From contig NC_061773.1 of NCBI RefSeq assembly GCF_022458985.1, forward strand, positions 2,052,001 to 2,116,000: DNA of 64,000 nt, written 5' to 3'. Source of the DNA: Mugil cephalus. Its lineage: Eukaryota > Chordata > Actinopteri > Mugiliformes > Mugilidae. Below, one piece after another: positions 15,740 through 26,731 of the stretch. The position numbers and the translations under genes are program-made. Numbering within the stretch: the first letter of the stretch is position 1; each line of letters starts with the position of its first letter. Under the pieces are notes generated by a model that had not been told where the DNA came from, did not search any database, and was given only the letters and a program-made list of their open reading frames with translations.

Positions 15740-16335
15740 TTTGTGCATGTTTTGCAAGAGGTCACAAAAGACCCCACAACAACATCCTCACTTGGCTCAG
15801 TTAAGGTCAGTTCATCTCAGTTTTGACAGAAAACATCTTGATAATCTTCAAGACTTTTGGGTAAATACTCTGTGGACTGACGAGACAAAAGTTGAACAGG
15901 ATGATTCCAAACACACCAGTAAGTCCACATCTGAATGGTTGAATAAAAACTAAATGAAGACTTTGGAGTGGCCTAGTCAAAGTCCTGACCTGGATCCTAT
16001 TAAGATGCTGAGGCATGACCTTAAAAAGGAGGTTCATGCTGGAAAACTCTCCAATGTTGCTGAGTAACAACAGTTCTGCAAAGATGAGTGGTCCAAAACT
16101 CCTCCACAGCACTGGAAAAGACTCACTGCAAGTTATCACAAATGCTTGTTTGCAGTTGTTGCTGCTAAGGAGCCCAACCAGTTGTTAGGTTTAGGGGGCA
16201 ATCACTTTTTCACACAGAGTCATGAAGGTTTGGATTTTGTTTTCCCCTAATAATAAAAACCTTAATTTAAAACTGACTTTTACTTGTGTTATCTTTAATA
16301 TTTAAATTTGTTTGGTGATCTGAAACATTTAGGCG
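15740..16335 (+). mobile_element. Tc1-like family B copy, opposite orientation, 5'-truncated
   Basis: Carries the family B transposase reading forward but interrupted by stops: 'gggtaaatactctgtggact' near 15859 gives WVNTLWTDETKVEQ, followed by DDSKHTSKST with the second catalytic aspartate, then EWPSQSPDLDPIKML near 15967. The 3' end 'gcaatcactttttcacacag' near 16198 and 'gtgttatctttaatatttaa' near 16287 are the reverse complement of the left end of 11428-12870. It is truncated at the 5' side and internally deleted. Confidence 0.85.
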
Positions 16336-16465
16336 TTCCTAAAGTGTTTTTGTCTATGTCAGGCTGCACAGACATGGGGGTGTCTGGTCTGGTCTAGGTG
16401 GGTGCTACATGTCTAAGTAACATCCACATGAATGAATACCAGGTCCAAACGTTCCCAGCAGAACA
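16336..16465. mobile_element. Tc1-like family C fragment
   Basis: 'gtctggtctggtctaggtgg' near 16382 and 'gtaacatccacatgaatgaa' near 16417 belong to the same family as 14590-14865. It follows directly on the family B copy, so the two are nested or adjacent insertions. Confidence 0.7.
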
Positions 16466-18120
16466 CTGAAATGTAAATTTGATTAAACTGGCAAGCGCTA
16501 CAACTTATGACATTTCCCATAAAGATTTTTTATTTATTTATTTTTATTTTAGTTAAATTTGTTAGCACACAATATCGCTTTAGTTTTGGGGTTTGTTTCC
16601 ATCAGCAGTCTAGTTTTTACACATATTTCACTTAAGTTAAATGTTTTTGTCAGACCCACTTTTAGTTTTTAGTTTTTACTCAACGTGATCAGACCTCATT
16701 ATTTGATGCTGGTGACAGTCTGCCAATCCCCTCTTTTTCTCTGAAACTGGGTGATCTAAGATTTCTAGTAAGAGCATACGAAATGAGGGAGCAAATGTCA
16801 CAGCAGATTCTGAGTACAGCCTTGGGGTTGTTACTTCACAGTCCACACACATGGTGCTTTGGACAAATTCCAGTTCAAATGAAATCAGGTCAGGATTTTC
16901 TCTCTTTCTCACTGGGAAACCCACTAAACCAGCAACAGAACTGGTCATAGCAGGGTAAACAAAAAAGAATCAAAAAAATCCCCAGGTTCAGAGAACTTGA
17001 TGAGAAGCTGCAAAATTACCAAAAAGAAAAAAAGAAGATCTTTCTGAGTTAAGGTTTTAACAGAACGGGGTGCAGCATTAAGTGTTCAATAAGATGTACT
17101 GTTAAAGTTAATAAAATGTTTGCTCCCAAATCTCTGATCCTTACTAAAAGCTTTTAACATGTCATCAGTGGGATTATGCAATTACTCATCTGCAGAGGCC
17201 CCATCTACACGAACAGTACATCAGTAGCCAAATTCACACTACAGACAAACTTAACCAACAAGTTTAACAGGTCAGGAAATCACAGACTTAAAGGTCAAAA
17301 GCTATAAAGCGACAACTCCTACTGCAACAACAGAACACAATCATTCAGCCTGGTGTGTAATACAGCATAAATGCTTCTTCTTCCCAGCCAGACATCTAGC
17401 TACATAACTACACATGCAAAAAAGTACTGGAGGGTAAATTAAACACAGACCAAGATGATTATGTTAAACAAGCAACGCGTTGGTGACCCACTTAAATATG
17501 CACGGATGTGTCCCCGAGGCTGGCTGCTCTACACTAATGCACAAAGTGTGTCCAGCCTCCCAGACTACATGTTTTGTACCTAGACTTGGAAATATAGCTC
17601 CAAGTGGTAAGACGTGACACACACCAGGCAGAAAGTGAGATGTGTACTAGACACAAGCTCTTTCTGCTTGGACAGACTCAGAATTACTGAGATTTTCCGT
17701 CGATGTAAGGAAGGAAATAAGGAGCAACACATGTGTGAATGACTGTAAATGAGGATGCGAAAGGGAGGCTGTCAATGGACTGGACACATTTACCTTTACC
17801 ACCTCTTCTCTGACCACTTATTCCGACTTTTGCCAGAAACCTTTTGTCAGAATAAGCTCAAGGAAGGCTTTAACTATGATCAGCCAGTTCGTGCTGTTTT
17901 GTAGTTGTTACATGCATAGGTTGCGCTCTATCCATTCAAGGAGCAGCTAACCTCCAGGAGTCTTATCACAGACATGGTTTCCCTCCATATCCACAAGTAA
18001 GTAGTCACTTTAAATATGTCAGTCTGCTGGATTATCGGAGAGCAAAGTGCTTCCCAGGGAAAGAGATAAGGAGGAACGGTTTAATGTATTATTTATCCAG
18101 GGCTTCCACGTGTGCTGTCT
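16466..18120. other. Gene-free sequence upstream of cyp27b1
   Basis: No exon with plausible splice sites, no RNA gene and no recognised repeat beyond short AT runs. It may hold distal control sequence for cyp27b1, but nothing in it can be named from the sequence. Confidence 0.45.
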
Positions 18121-18147
18121 CTGGGATGGTCCAGGTTCAGCCCTCTG

Positions 18148-18299
18148 ATTGGACACACCTTCTTCTCGGCTCACGCCTTCGCAGTTTCATCTCGACGGGG
18201 CGGAGCTTCGCAGCATCTACACCTCATGATTGGCTCAAAATGGGAGAATTTACTCCTTTTTCTCCCTGGGTTCGAGGAGCAGGTCGCGCGTTATAAATA
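18148..18299 (+). promoter_or_regulatory. cyp27b1 core promoter: two inverted CCAAT boxes, GC box, TATA box
   Basis: ATTGG (inverted CCAAT, NF-Y type) occurs at 18148-18152 and 18229-18233, a GC box GGGGCGG at 18197-18203, and TATAAATA at 18292-18299. Expected initiation is about 25-30 bases downstream of the TATA box, near 18322, just before the CYP27B1 start codon at 18366. CCAAT elements are known to drive mammalian CYP27B1. The assignment to this gene follows from position and spacing. Confidence 0.8.
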
Positions 18300-18322
18300 G
18301 AGCCTCCAGCCGGACAAGCAAA

Positions 18323-18403
18323 ATGAGCACCGACATCCGACAGACCCGCGTCCGGTCATCGCTTCATGATCTTAGTGAGAAGGATGTTGCAGCAAGCTCT
18401 TAG
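18323..18403 (+). other. Possible overlapping upstream ORF in the cyp27b1 leader (26 codons)
   Basis: An ATG at 18323 in a good context (aaaATGa) opens a frame of 26 codons ending in TAG at 18401-18403. It is out of frame with, and overlaps, the CYP27B1 start at 18366. Whether it is transcribed depends on the start site, which the TATA box places almost exactly at this ATG. Confidence 0.4.
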
Positions 18404-21400
18404 AGTATCCGGCCGGAGCGCCTCCCCACTGTTAAAGTGGATGGAGAGGTGGTCTGAGGGCGCAACAGCTGCAGCCGGTCCCGAGGGGACCAAGCGCCAG
18501 GAGGTAAGGACTCTGGACGACATGCCCGGCCCGTCGTTCGCCAGCTTCGCCTGGAACTTATTTGCCAAACGGGGTCTGTCACGACTGCACGAGTTACAAG
18601 TAAGATATGAAGTTCATTTTGCATCAAAACAACACAGCACTAAAATACATGTTTTTTGTGCACATGCTCTTTTTGCGCATTGGAAAATCGCATTTGACAT
18701 GTATGGCCCCCACAAACAAGTGTAGTTTCCTGATCTAACAACGCCATCTGTGAAAAATCAAATAAATTGTTAATTCACTGGGCTCTTTAAAGTCAGTCTT
18801 CGAGCGTTTGTTTTGTGAGAGCCTCTCTATTTCCTATGTAAGTTGCAGTTATTCAACCATCATCTATCAACGTGTCACGTTGTGCACGTTAAGTGATGCA
18901 TATTGAGTGAAAATTATCTAATCATTAGTGCAGCAAGAAAAACGCCTGTAGGAGTTTCTGCGCGAGCTTCATGTTGCAGCCTGCAGCTTTTTTTCTTTCT
19001 CTTTTTTCTTTTCTTTTCTTTTTTTTCACCGCCTTTGTCTTTTGTCTCAGCTGGAAGGTGTGCAGCGGTATGGCCCCATGTGGAAGGCGAGCTTCGGCCC
19101 CATCCTGACAGTTCATGTGGCCGATCCAGCGCTCATTGAGCAGGTGCTGAGGCAGGAGGGCCAGCACCCCATGCGCTCGGACCTGTCCTCCTGGAAGGAC
19201 TACAGGAAGCTCAGAGGACATCACTGTGGACTTCTGACTTCGTGAGTAGGAGTCTGCTTCTTTGTCTATCACCCATGATAGTTTTCAAGTTTATTTTAAC
19301 ACTACACTCTTTGGGTAGAAGCAACAAGACAAAGTGGTACTTGGTTAGGGACCTTATTATTGGAAATGCGAAGACATTTAAAATAATAATTTAATAATCA
19401 TGCATATTTGGGGCGTTCAGACATCATGTCATCCTTCTTGAAACTTTAATTCACTTATGTTTGAGATACGAAAGAGCAATGCTGTGAGGGAGTCTTTCAG
19501 TCACAGTCCAAGATTTTACCAAGTGTAACAATGAGAAGTCTAAAATAATTCACTCTGACTTCATGCCAAGTTTTAGTATCAACTTCTACTCTTCTACTTC
19601 TTTAGCTTCTTCCTAAATGTGAACAAAGTACAGCTGACAGAACCTCTTTACAGCAGCAGTTAAATAGTCTTGAAATCTTAAACAAGCTGAAGTGCACGGT
19701 TATGTGTCAGTGTTAATTGTGTCTGTGTTCACAGTGAGGGGGAGGAGTGGCAGGCAGTGAGAAGTCTCCTGGGGAAACACATGCTGCGGCCAAAGGCAGT
19801 GGAAGCCTACGATAAAACCCTGAACAGCGTCGTGAGTGACCTTGTTGCCAAACTTCGCCATTGCAGACGTCCTCATGGCCTCATCACTGACATCGCCAGC
19901 GAGTTCTACCGCTTTGGCCTCGAGGGTGAGATTTTAATGCGTCTTTATGCAGCAGGACTGTGCATCCGTACATCCATGACATCGTAAATATTAGTAATCA
20001 GGGCCAGTCGTAGACAGGAATATTCACTGACAATCCTTGACATTTTATGCTTTGACATCCACGTCAAAGCATGGCAGGCCCTAATATTTTCTATATTATC
20101 AAGCAAAGAACTGCTCTGAATGGCTTTAGCTGCAAAACGATCTAAAACCAGGTCTTGATTGGTTGTTTGTGTTAACTGTGTTGTGTTGACTTTGTGGTGT
20201 TAGTTTGGATTCAAATGAACCTTTAAACAAAATCAAAAAGCAGCAGACCAGCCGGGTCTACCAACATGTCCCAGGACCGTCAGTACAGTAAGCCTCTTGG
20301 TATCTGTCCCTCTTTGTCTCACCTCATTGTTTGTTTGTTTTCTCAACAGGTATTTCTTCGGTGCTGTTTGAATCCAGAATCGGATGCCTGGATCAGGTCG
20401 TTCCTGAAGAGACGGAGCGCTTTATCCAGTCAATTAACACCATGTTTGTGATGACGCTTCTCACCATGGCCATGCCAAGCTGGTTGCACCAGCTGTTCCC
20501 CAAACCCTGGAGTGTGTTCTGTCAGTGCTGGGACTACATGTTTGACTTTGGTAGGTTATTATTTTCCCTTATGCAACCTTTGAGTTTGGGGGGTTGTCTT
20601 AGAAAATGGCAGTCGAGAAAAATAGATGGAAAATGGAAAAATCAACAAACGGAGTATATTCTGTTTTTAAAAAAGATGTACCAGCAGAAACATCCAACAG
20701 ATTATAGAGGATATTATAAAGAAGCTTTTTCTTAGTCATACTCAAAATGGAGATACCAAACACAACCACAGCAAACATGAAGGTGGCACATACTGCACAT
20801 CTCTCCACACTGGATGTACTTAAGTCCTCACTTCTTGTTGGCTGTTGCTGGTATCCACTCAGCACTGTTTTTTTTCATGCCACTCAACTTTTACAGCACA
20901 CTAAGACTTATGCAGATCTGGGACATCAAACATGTTTAAAATAATCACACTGGTCCAAGCTAGATCACGAAGCAGGAGATTAAAGTCTTTAACCCTCACG
21001 CACCACAAGATCATCTGCAGCGTCTTTAATGTCCATCGTGGAGTTAATGCGTGGTTTTAGGAAGAACTTGATCTCACTTTACAAAGAAAAGCTCAAGCCT
21101 CATCATGAGCATGTGAATGCATTTACAGTGCATGTACCACCTTTGTCATTGTGGTCTCTGTTCTGCCTGTAGCTAAGGGTCACATTGACCAACGTATGAC
21201 GGCTGAAGCACAGAAGGTTGCTCGAGGAGAGAAGGTGGAGGGCCGTTACCTCACCTACTTCTTGTCCCGGACGGGGCTGCCCATGAAGACAGTCTACAGC
21301 AACATCACGGAGCTGCTTCTGGCAGGAGTTGACACTGTAAGAACAACTCCAATGATCTTCTTTGCTGGATCGTGCTTTTAAGTCCAGCTTGCATTTAAAA

Positions 21401-22531
21401 CTGTCCTCTTCTGTGTTGCAGATCTCCAGCACTATGTCCTGGTCATTGTACGAGCTGTCCCGTCACCCGGACATGCAAGCTGCGATCCGGGAGGAGGTGC
21501 TGACTGTACTTGAGGGCCGAAAAATAGCAGAGGCTGCAGATGTGGCCCGCATGCCTCTCCTGAAGGCCACTGTCAAAGAAGTGCTCAGGTATGACTCAAG
21601 GTGTTTGAGATATTTTAAGCCATTTTCAATTTTTTAAATGTAATTTTGCTCACATTATTGAACCTTTTGCTTTTTAGGTTGTACCCCGTTATTCCTGCAA
21701 ATGCCAGGGTCATTACAGAAAAAGACATCGAAGTTGGAGGCTACCTCATCCCTAAAAATGTGAGTCTTGACACCATTTATCCCCCAGAGTTTAATTCAAA
21801 GCTTTCAGTCTGGCACATATCTGATCGTAAAATCTTCTCCTCCAGACTCTGATTACTTTGTGCCACTTTGCAACGTCGCGAGATCCAGCCGTGTTTCCAA
21901 ACCCAGATGATTTCCAACCCTCTCGATGGCTCAACAAGGACCAGAGTCATCACCCATATGCTTCGGTACCCTTCGGTGTAGGAAAGCGCAGCTGCATAGG
22001 TCGCCGTATCGCTGAGTTAGAGCTCTACCTTGCTCTGTCCAGGGTGAGATGGCTTGACTTTGTGTAATTGTTCATGAAACATACAGCATATATATGACAT
22101 AAACTGGGAGAGGCTTGTCACAGTGAAACAAGTAACACACTCTGGAACATGCTACATGAACAGTTTATCTTAATTATTTAACAAGCAGTTGCTAAGTGTG
22201 TAGTTTAGTTTCCAACACGTCCTCTTGCCTCCCATTTCTTGAAAATATGTAAGAACCAAGAAGAAGGGGATTTAAGCAATTGTGCAAATCCACTTCCTAA
22301 TTCATTAGTTTGATTACTTAATCCTGGGATTTCCCAGTTACTGCCCAGTGCTAGTTTTTCTCTTTTTTCCATTTCATTGGCGCTGTTCTTAATCGTCTTT
22401 CTTTCTGGTCTCATTAGATCCTGACAGAGTTCGACGTGAACCCGGACCCGGAAGGGGTGTCCGTGAAGCCCATGACAAGGACGCTTCTAGTTCCTGAAAA
22501 TGTCATTAACCTCCAGTTTATTGAACGATGA
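18366..22531 (+). CDS. cyp27b1: 25-hydroxyvitamin D 1-alpha-hydroxylase, mitochondrial cytochrome P450 27B1
   Basis: Converts 25-hydroxyvitamin D3 to the active hormone 1,25-dihydroxyvitamin D3 in mitochondria, taking electrons from adrenodoxin. Nine coding exons: 18366-18599, 19051-19241, 19735-19925, 20350-20550, 21173-21336, 21422-21588, 21678-21759, 21846-22043, 22418-22531. They total 513 aa (human 508), and the exon number equals the human gene. Family signs: an arginine-rich N-terminus without acidic residues in the first 25 (mitochondrial targeting), the DMPGPS start of the P450 fold, [21 protein letters not shown]-helix AGVDT near 21320-21336, K-helix KEVLR (ExxR) near 21574, and heme loop [10 protein letters not shown] near 21978 with the thiolate cysteine. 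The end NLQFIER matches CYP27B1 rather than CYP27A1. All introns are GT-AG. No frame breaks are seen. Confidence 0.96.
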
Positions 22532-24372
22532 CCCACTCTCTTGACCTGATCAGTTGCGTTAATGTGAGTCCCTGGGCGGTAGGGAGAACTAGCAGGCGGC
22601 GTTATCACAGGAACTGCATGCCTGCTGACTTTGGCTGAAAGCAGCTGTTCAGTCAGAACCGACCTTCGACCTGCAGCATAACAAAGAACAAAGCCCTCCT
22701 CACCTGTGAACAAGTGCATTCGGGCTGACCTGATCCTTGTTGGAGGATGAATGTAAGGAAGGTGGGGGCTGATGCCTCATCACTGTGATTTTACACGTGA
22801 AACGTGAAATGATAAATTTACCAGTTTGTTTCTTTTCAAAAAGAACATTACCATTAAGTGCTTATTTGCACAGAGGCTAAGAGCGAACAAGGGATCTTCT
22901 CTTTACTTTTCAACAGATAGTCTTCAGATTATATTGTCAGTCTCTGTTTGTGCTTGAAATTGACAAAACATGGCAGCGTTTAAGCAGATTTTCCCTGAAT
23001 CTGATAACCCCTTCTTAAATCGAATTTTGAAATGTGTGTACTATCAGCCATTTCCTGCGTGTCCTGATAGCACAAACATTTCATTTTCAAGAGCGTTTTT
23101 GTATATGTCCAGTACACTAAGAGGGCAGATTGCATGTCTCTCAGAGTCTGAGATATGCAGTGCACTTTAAATTATTCAAGAGTATCAGGAGAGACTCAGA
23201 CTGGGACATGGAGCCGCTCTGTCTAATATCTCCATCATGAGTGTGCTGTTACAAAACAGATGAGCAGTAGTGTATGTGGCACAAAATGAATCATTTAGAT
23301 ACTTGATCCTAGAATATGTGATTGTATATAGGGAGAAGCACTTTCTTTTGACAGCAATGCCTCTGCCCATTTCAGTAACCACTGCATCAGTGAGCTCAGT
23401 CTATGATAGGAACATCCAGCAGTTTAGCTTTCTGTATGGATTTACCAATTTACCATGGATAACTCCAGTTAAGATCTTGAAACCAATTTGTGTCATGCCC
23501 CAACAGACATGTTTGAATATCTTTAAGGCAAATTTATTTGTTTTAATCCAACCAAATGCCACTACTCAACAAGTATGTGGTTGTAGCATAATGTGCGTAA
23601 GTGTCCATTATTACAGTATGCCTATATAAGCTGTGATCAAAATTTAAAACAGAAATGGTCCCAGATACATTCCTTGAGGTATACCACTTAAAAATAAAAT
23701 AAACTTCAACTGAGAAAAGCTACAAGTATAAAAGAGCCACTGTCATCTAGAAGAAGGATAACTCTTTATCCGTGTAGTCATAGGTGTAATAAAATGAAAA
23801 TAAATAATATGAGACATAATATGTGACACATAAATCATCACACAGCCTTGCTAGATGTGCTGTTAGGAAGGTACCTTACTATTTTTAAACAATGATTTTT
23901 TCACCTCCTCCATAGTGTGGTATATACTACACATAGCAGAAACCTGTTAAATATGTGACTATGTCTAGCACTTCCGTCATATTCAGGAAAAGGCTGGAGC
24001 TGCATCTCACTTCACATGTGTTGGTACCTCAAGGATTGGTTGAAAACATTTGATTCCACTAAAAAAATGTCAATATTTATACGGTGCTTATGGGAGAAAC
24101 TTTTAGTGATGGGTACTATTAAAAAAGGCAGCTGTTGAAATTATTCCTGTGTAGGAACATAATGCCACTAAAATCCCAAACTCTGCACTCAGGCTTTGTA
24201 AATCTGTCTATATTGTTTTTTGTTTGTTTGTTTTTGTCTTAATAATTTTTTCCATTTAAACCTAGTATGAGTAATATTACATCATTTTGTAAATAATATG
24301 CTTTAGGATATGAACATTGTATTTATTTCTAATTTAACACCTTTTGAAACTGTTACTGTAAATGTCAATAAA
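22532..24372 (+). terminator. cyp27b1 3' UTR with polyadenylation signal AATAAA at 24367-24372
   Basis: After the stop at 22529-22531 no new coding exon is seen. The first good hexamer followed by a GT/T-rich stretch is AATAAA at 24367, then 'ttggtttagttgttcatttt' near 24390. This gives a 3' UTR of about 1.85 kb. An earlier cleavage site cannot be excluded. Confidence 0.5.
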
Positions 24373-25290
24373 AGGTTTCCAGTTGGATCTTGGTTTAGTT
24401 GTTCATTTTACATGCAACAATAATATCACCTGTTTCTTAATTGGATGCTTTCTTGTATTGTTGTTAGAGAAAGAATCCCCTCTGTCACTATTTACTGTAA
24501 ATCTCTTTTAACACCATCAGCAGATTAAGTCTTAAGCCGATCAAACATGTATTAGTTTGACACCAGTGAACAAGCAATTGCCACATACATTAAATGTTTA
24601 CACATAATACAGCTGTCCATATCAGACCTTAAAATATTTATTGGAGCAGTCACATTTAAAGACCATAAAAAATCAATATTTTTAGAGAGTATTGTCAAAT
24701 ACTGGATTCACCTAAGAGCACTGGAAATACCATAAAACCATAATGGAAACCTTTTAGATTCCTAGTGGGAAAAGAAAAAGCAACAAATGAGGTGTGGTCC
24801 ACTGAACAAAAAATGCAATAAATTCTAAAATTAAGGTGGCTAGAAAAAGTTGGTTTCCTTTTCCTGTGGGGGCCCCTTTGGCATTGCATGATGCTGGGTG
24901 TGGTTCCTGGATTATGGGAAGTTAAGAAGATAAATAAAGTTGAATTTAAACTAATAAATGATGTAATAAATCAATAAAATGTATGTTTTACATTTTGTGC
25001 ATGGATGGGTTTGCAAATATGGCTAGTTGTAGATGTCCATAAAACGACTAAAAAAAAAGCACAAATTTAAAACGTATTAACTCTAGACAGATGGATAGAT
25101 ATCTTTATTGTCTTTATTGTCAAACCGACTAGATCCCCAGGGTCCAAAACCAAGGTACTGTGAAGATGTAAATAATAATAATCAGACTGGAGACAGAGCT
25201 GAAGGTTGTACTAATATACTTAAAAGTTAAAATTGACTTTTAAAAAAAGATATATATTTACTCTATGGTGTCTGTTGAAAAAGTGAAAAA
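24373..25290. other. cyp27b1-mcrs1 intergenic region
   Basis: No gene is supported. A LINE-tail-like piece with 'gatagatatctttattgtct' and 'gatccccagggtcca' lies at about 25090-25150, resembling the 3' end of common fish retroposons. Confidence 0.5.
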
Positions 25291-25316
25291 GAAGAAGAAG
25301 AAGAAGAAGAAGAAGA
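25291..25316. repeat. (GAA)n microsatellite
   Basis: Eight to nine GAA units in the intergenic region just upstream of the mcrs1 promoter. Confidence 0.95.
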
Positions 25317-25389
25317 ATTTAGACTCAAAAATATTTTCGATGGTGTGACTTTCTTGCTGAAGCAAGCACAGGTGATCCGTGTCCATATT

Positions 25390-25498
25390 GTTTCGGACCA
25401 GAAGGTGGCGGTAATGCTCCGTTAAGCTGTTGGCCACCCGCGATTAATCTACACCGGAAGAAAACAACAGAGCGGCTATGCTAACACGGTAGACGTCA
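25390..25498 (+). promoter_or_regulatory. mcrs1 TATA-less promoter with CTCF-like, ETS and CRE-like motifs
   Basis: CCAGAAGGTGGCGGTAATG at 25398-25416 resembles the CTCF core. ACCGGAAG at 25453-25460 is an ETS-family site. GACGTCA at 25492-25498 is a CRE-like site. No TATA box is present. The block from the GGTGGCGG motif to the ETS site resembles a dispersed vertebrate repeat. The untranslated first exon of mcrs1 ends at 25615, so initiation probably lies between 25450 and 25520. Confidence 0.6.
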
Positions 25499-25499
25499 T

Positions 25500-25615
25500 T
25501 TGAGTGAGTTAGCCATGTAGCCGAGACTGCTACTTAATAGTAAAAGACATAAATAAAATACGCAAGCTCTATTTATCAACTCAAATACAAGCACGACAGA
25601 AGATAGTGAAGAAAG
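25500..25615 (+). other. Probable non-coding first exon of mcrs1
   Basis: The sequence ends in 'gaagaaag' followed by a consensus gtgagt donor at 25616. The next exon begins with the MCRS1 ATG at 26732. The 5' boundary is an estimate from the promoter motifs. Confidence 0.55.
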
Positions 25616-26079
25616 GTGAGTCGCAACCCACCGTAACTGTCTGTATTAGCCTTTTAATTAACCAACGTAAATTGTCGCATGAACGCTATGTTAGCTAAGG
25701 TAATGCTAGTTAGCAACACAAAACCAGCATTGTTGTGATTAAATTATGCTTTCTAAACGGACTGAAGCGCAGTATTGTCCAAGCTTATGACCCTGGCCCT
25801 CACTGTTATTAATTTCTTTCTTAATACTGAATATTGAAGGCGGAAGGGCAGGGCCTCTAGCTAACATTTCATGTAAACAAAGACTTCAGTTGGCTAAATC
25901 ATCAGTGTATTGCCAAGACTCGCCAAACCGGAAACACGGCTTCTTGAAAATGGATCTATGGGCTGTAAAGTAAAATTTGGAATAATATCTAACACGCATT
26001 CCATTCGCCTGGTAAACATTTCACTCTACTGTATGTATGGCGTCATTTTAGTTAGTTTATTTGATGATCTTCGCTAACT

Positions 26080-26420
26080 AATGTAGAGATTAGATTAGAT
26101 AAAATTAGATTAGATTAGAATGGATTCAACTTTGTTGTCATTACACATGTACAGGTACAGAGCAACGCAATTTAGCATCTAACCAGAAGTGCTATAGCAG
26201 TAAGTGCATGTAGTATAAATAGTGTATATAAGCGGTATGGACAATATTTAAAGATGAAACCCATGTACATGTGAGACCTTATATACAGGAAAGTGAGCAA
26301 GATATACACAATGATTGATTGAGCTACTATGAAAATGTTATACAGATGGATTTGTGCGGTAAATTTAAATAGACTATAAACAGGAACATCGTTTATATTA
26401 GAAAAAAATGGCGGATGATA
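26080..26420. repeat. LINE 3'-end fragment in mcrs1 intron 1
   Basis: Starts with a GATTA-type tail (26088-26118) followed by 'tggattcaactttgttgtca' and 'caggtacagagcaacgcaat', then degenerate 'agtgcatgtagtataaatag' and 'atggacaatattta' phrases. This is the pattern of a very common fish non-LTR retroposon tail, inserted in reverse orientation. No reverse transcriptase is left. Confidence 0.65.
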
Positions 26421-26731
26421 AATTAGGCAATACAAAATACAGATAAGAGAACATTAAATAATGCATAAATAATAAGCAGTAGCTACATGATCTTACTAAA
26501 CTAGTGCAATATTCAGTACATAGAACTGTGTTTAGTTTCATTTACATGTTTCCTGTAAAGGTGAACACAGAGAGACGTATTTCTGAGTAGTTCCTGTCAA
26601 TCCTGTCAAAGTTGTTTGGATGGAATGCACACAAACTTGTACTGACACCTGGCCTGTCAAAGAGATGAAGTTTTCATTGTTTTGAAGTTGTGATATGGGT
26701 TTAATAGTTTTCTGATGTGTTTCCTGAGCAG

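Noticed and set aside
18084-18300. 70- and 62-codon open frames over the cyp27b1 promoter
   Set aside because: They lie upstream of the TATA box in a CpG-rich promoter and have no family resemblance.
21362-22067. Separate ORFs at 21362-21637, 21646-21852 and 21858-22067 as independent genes
   Set aside because: Each is an exon of cyp27b1 read through into intron sequence.
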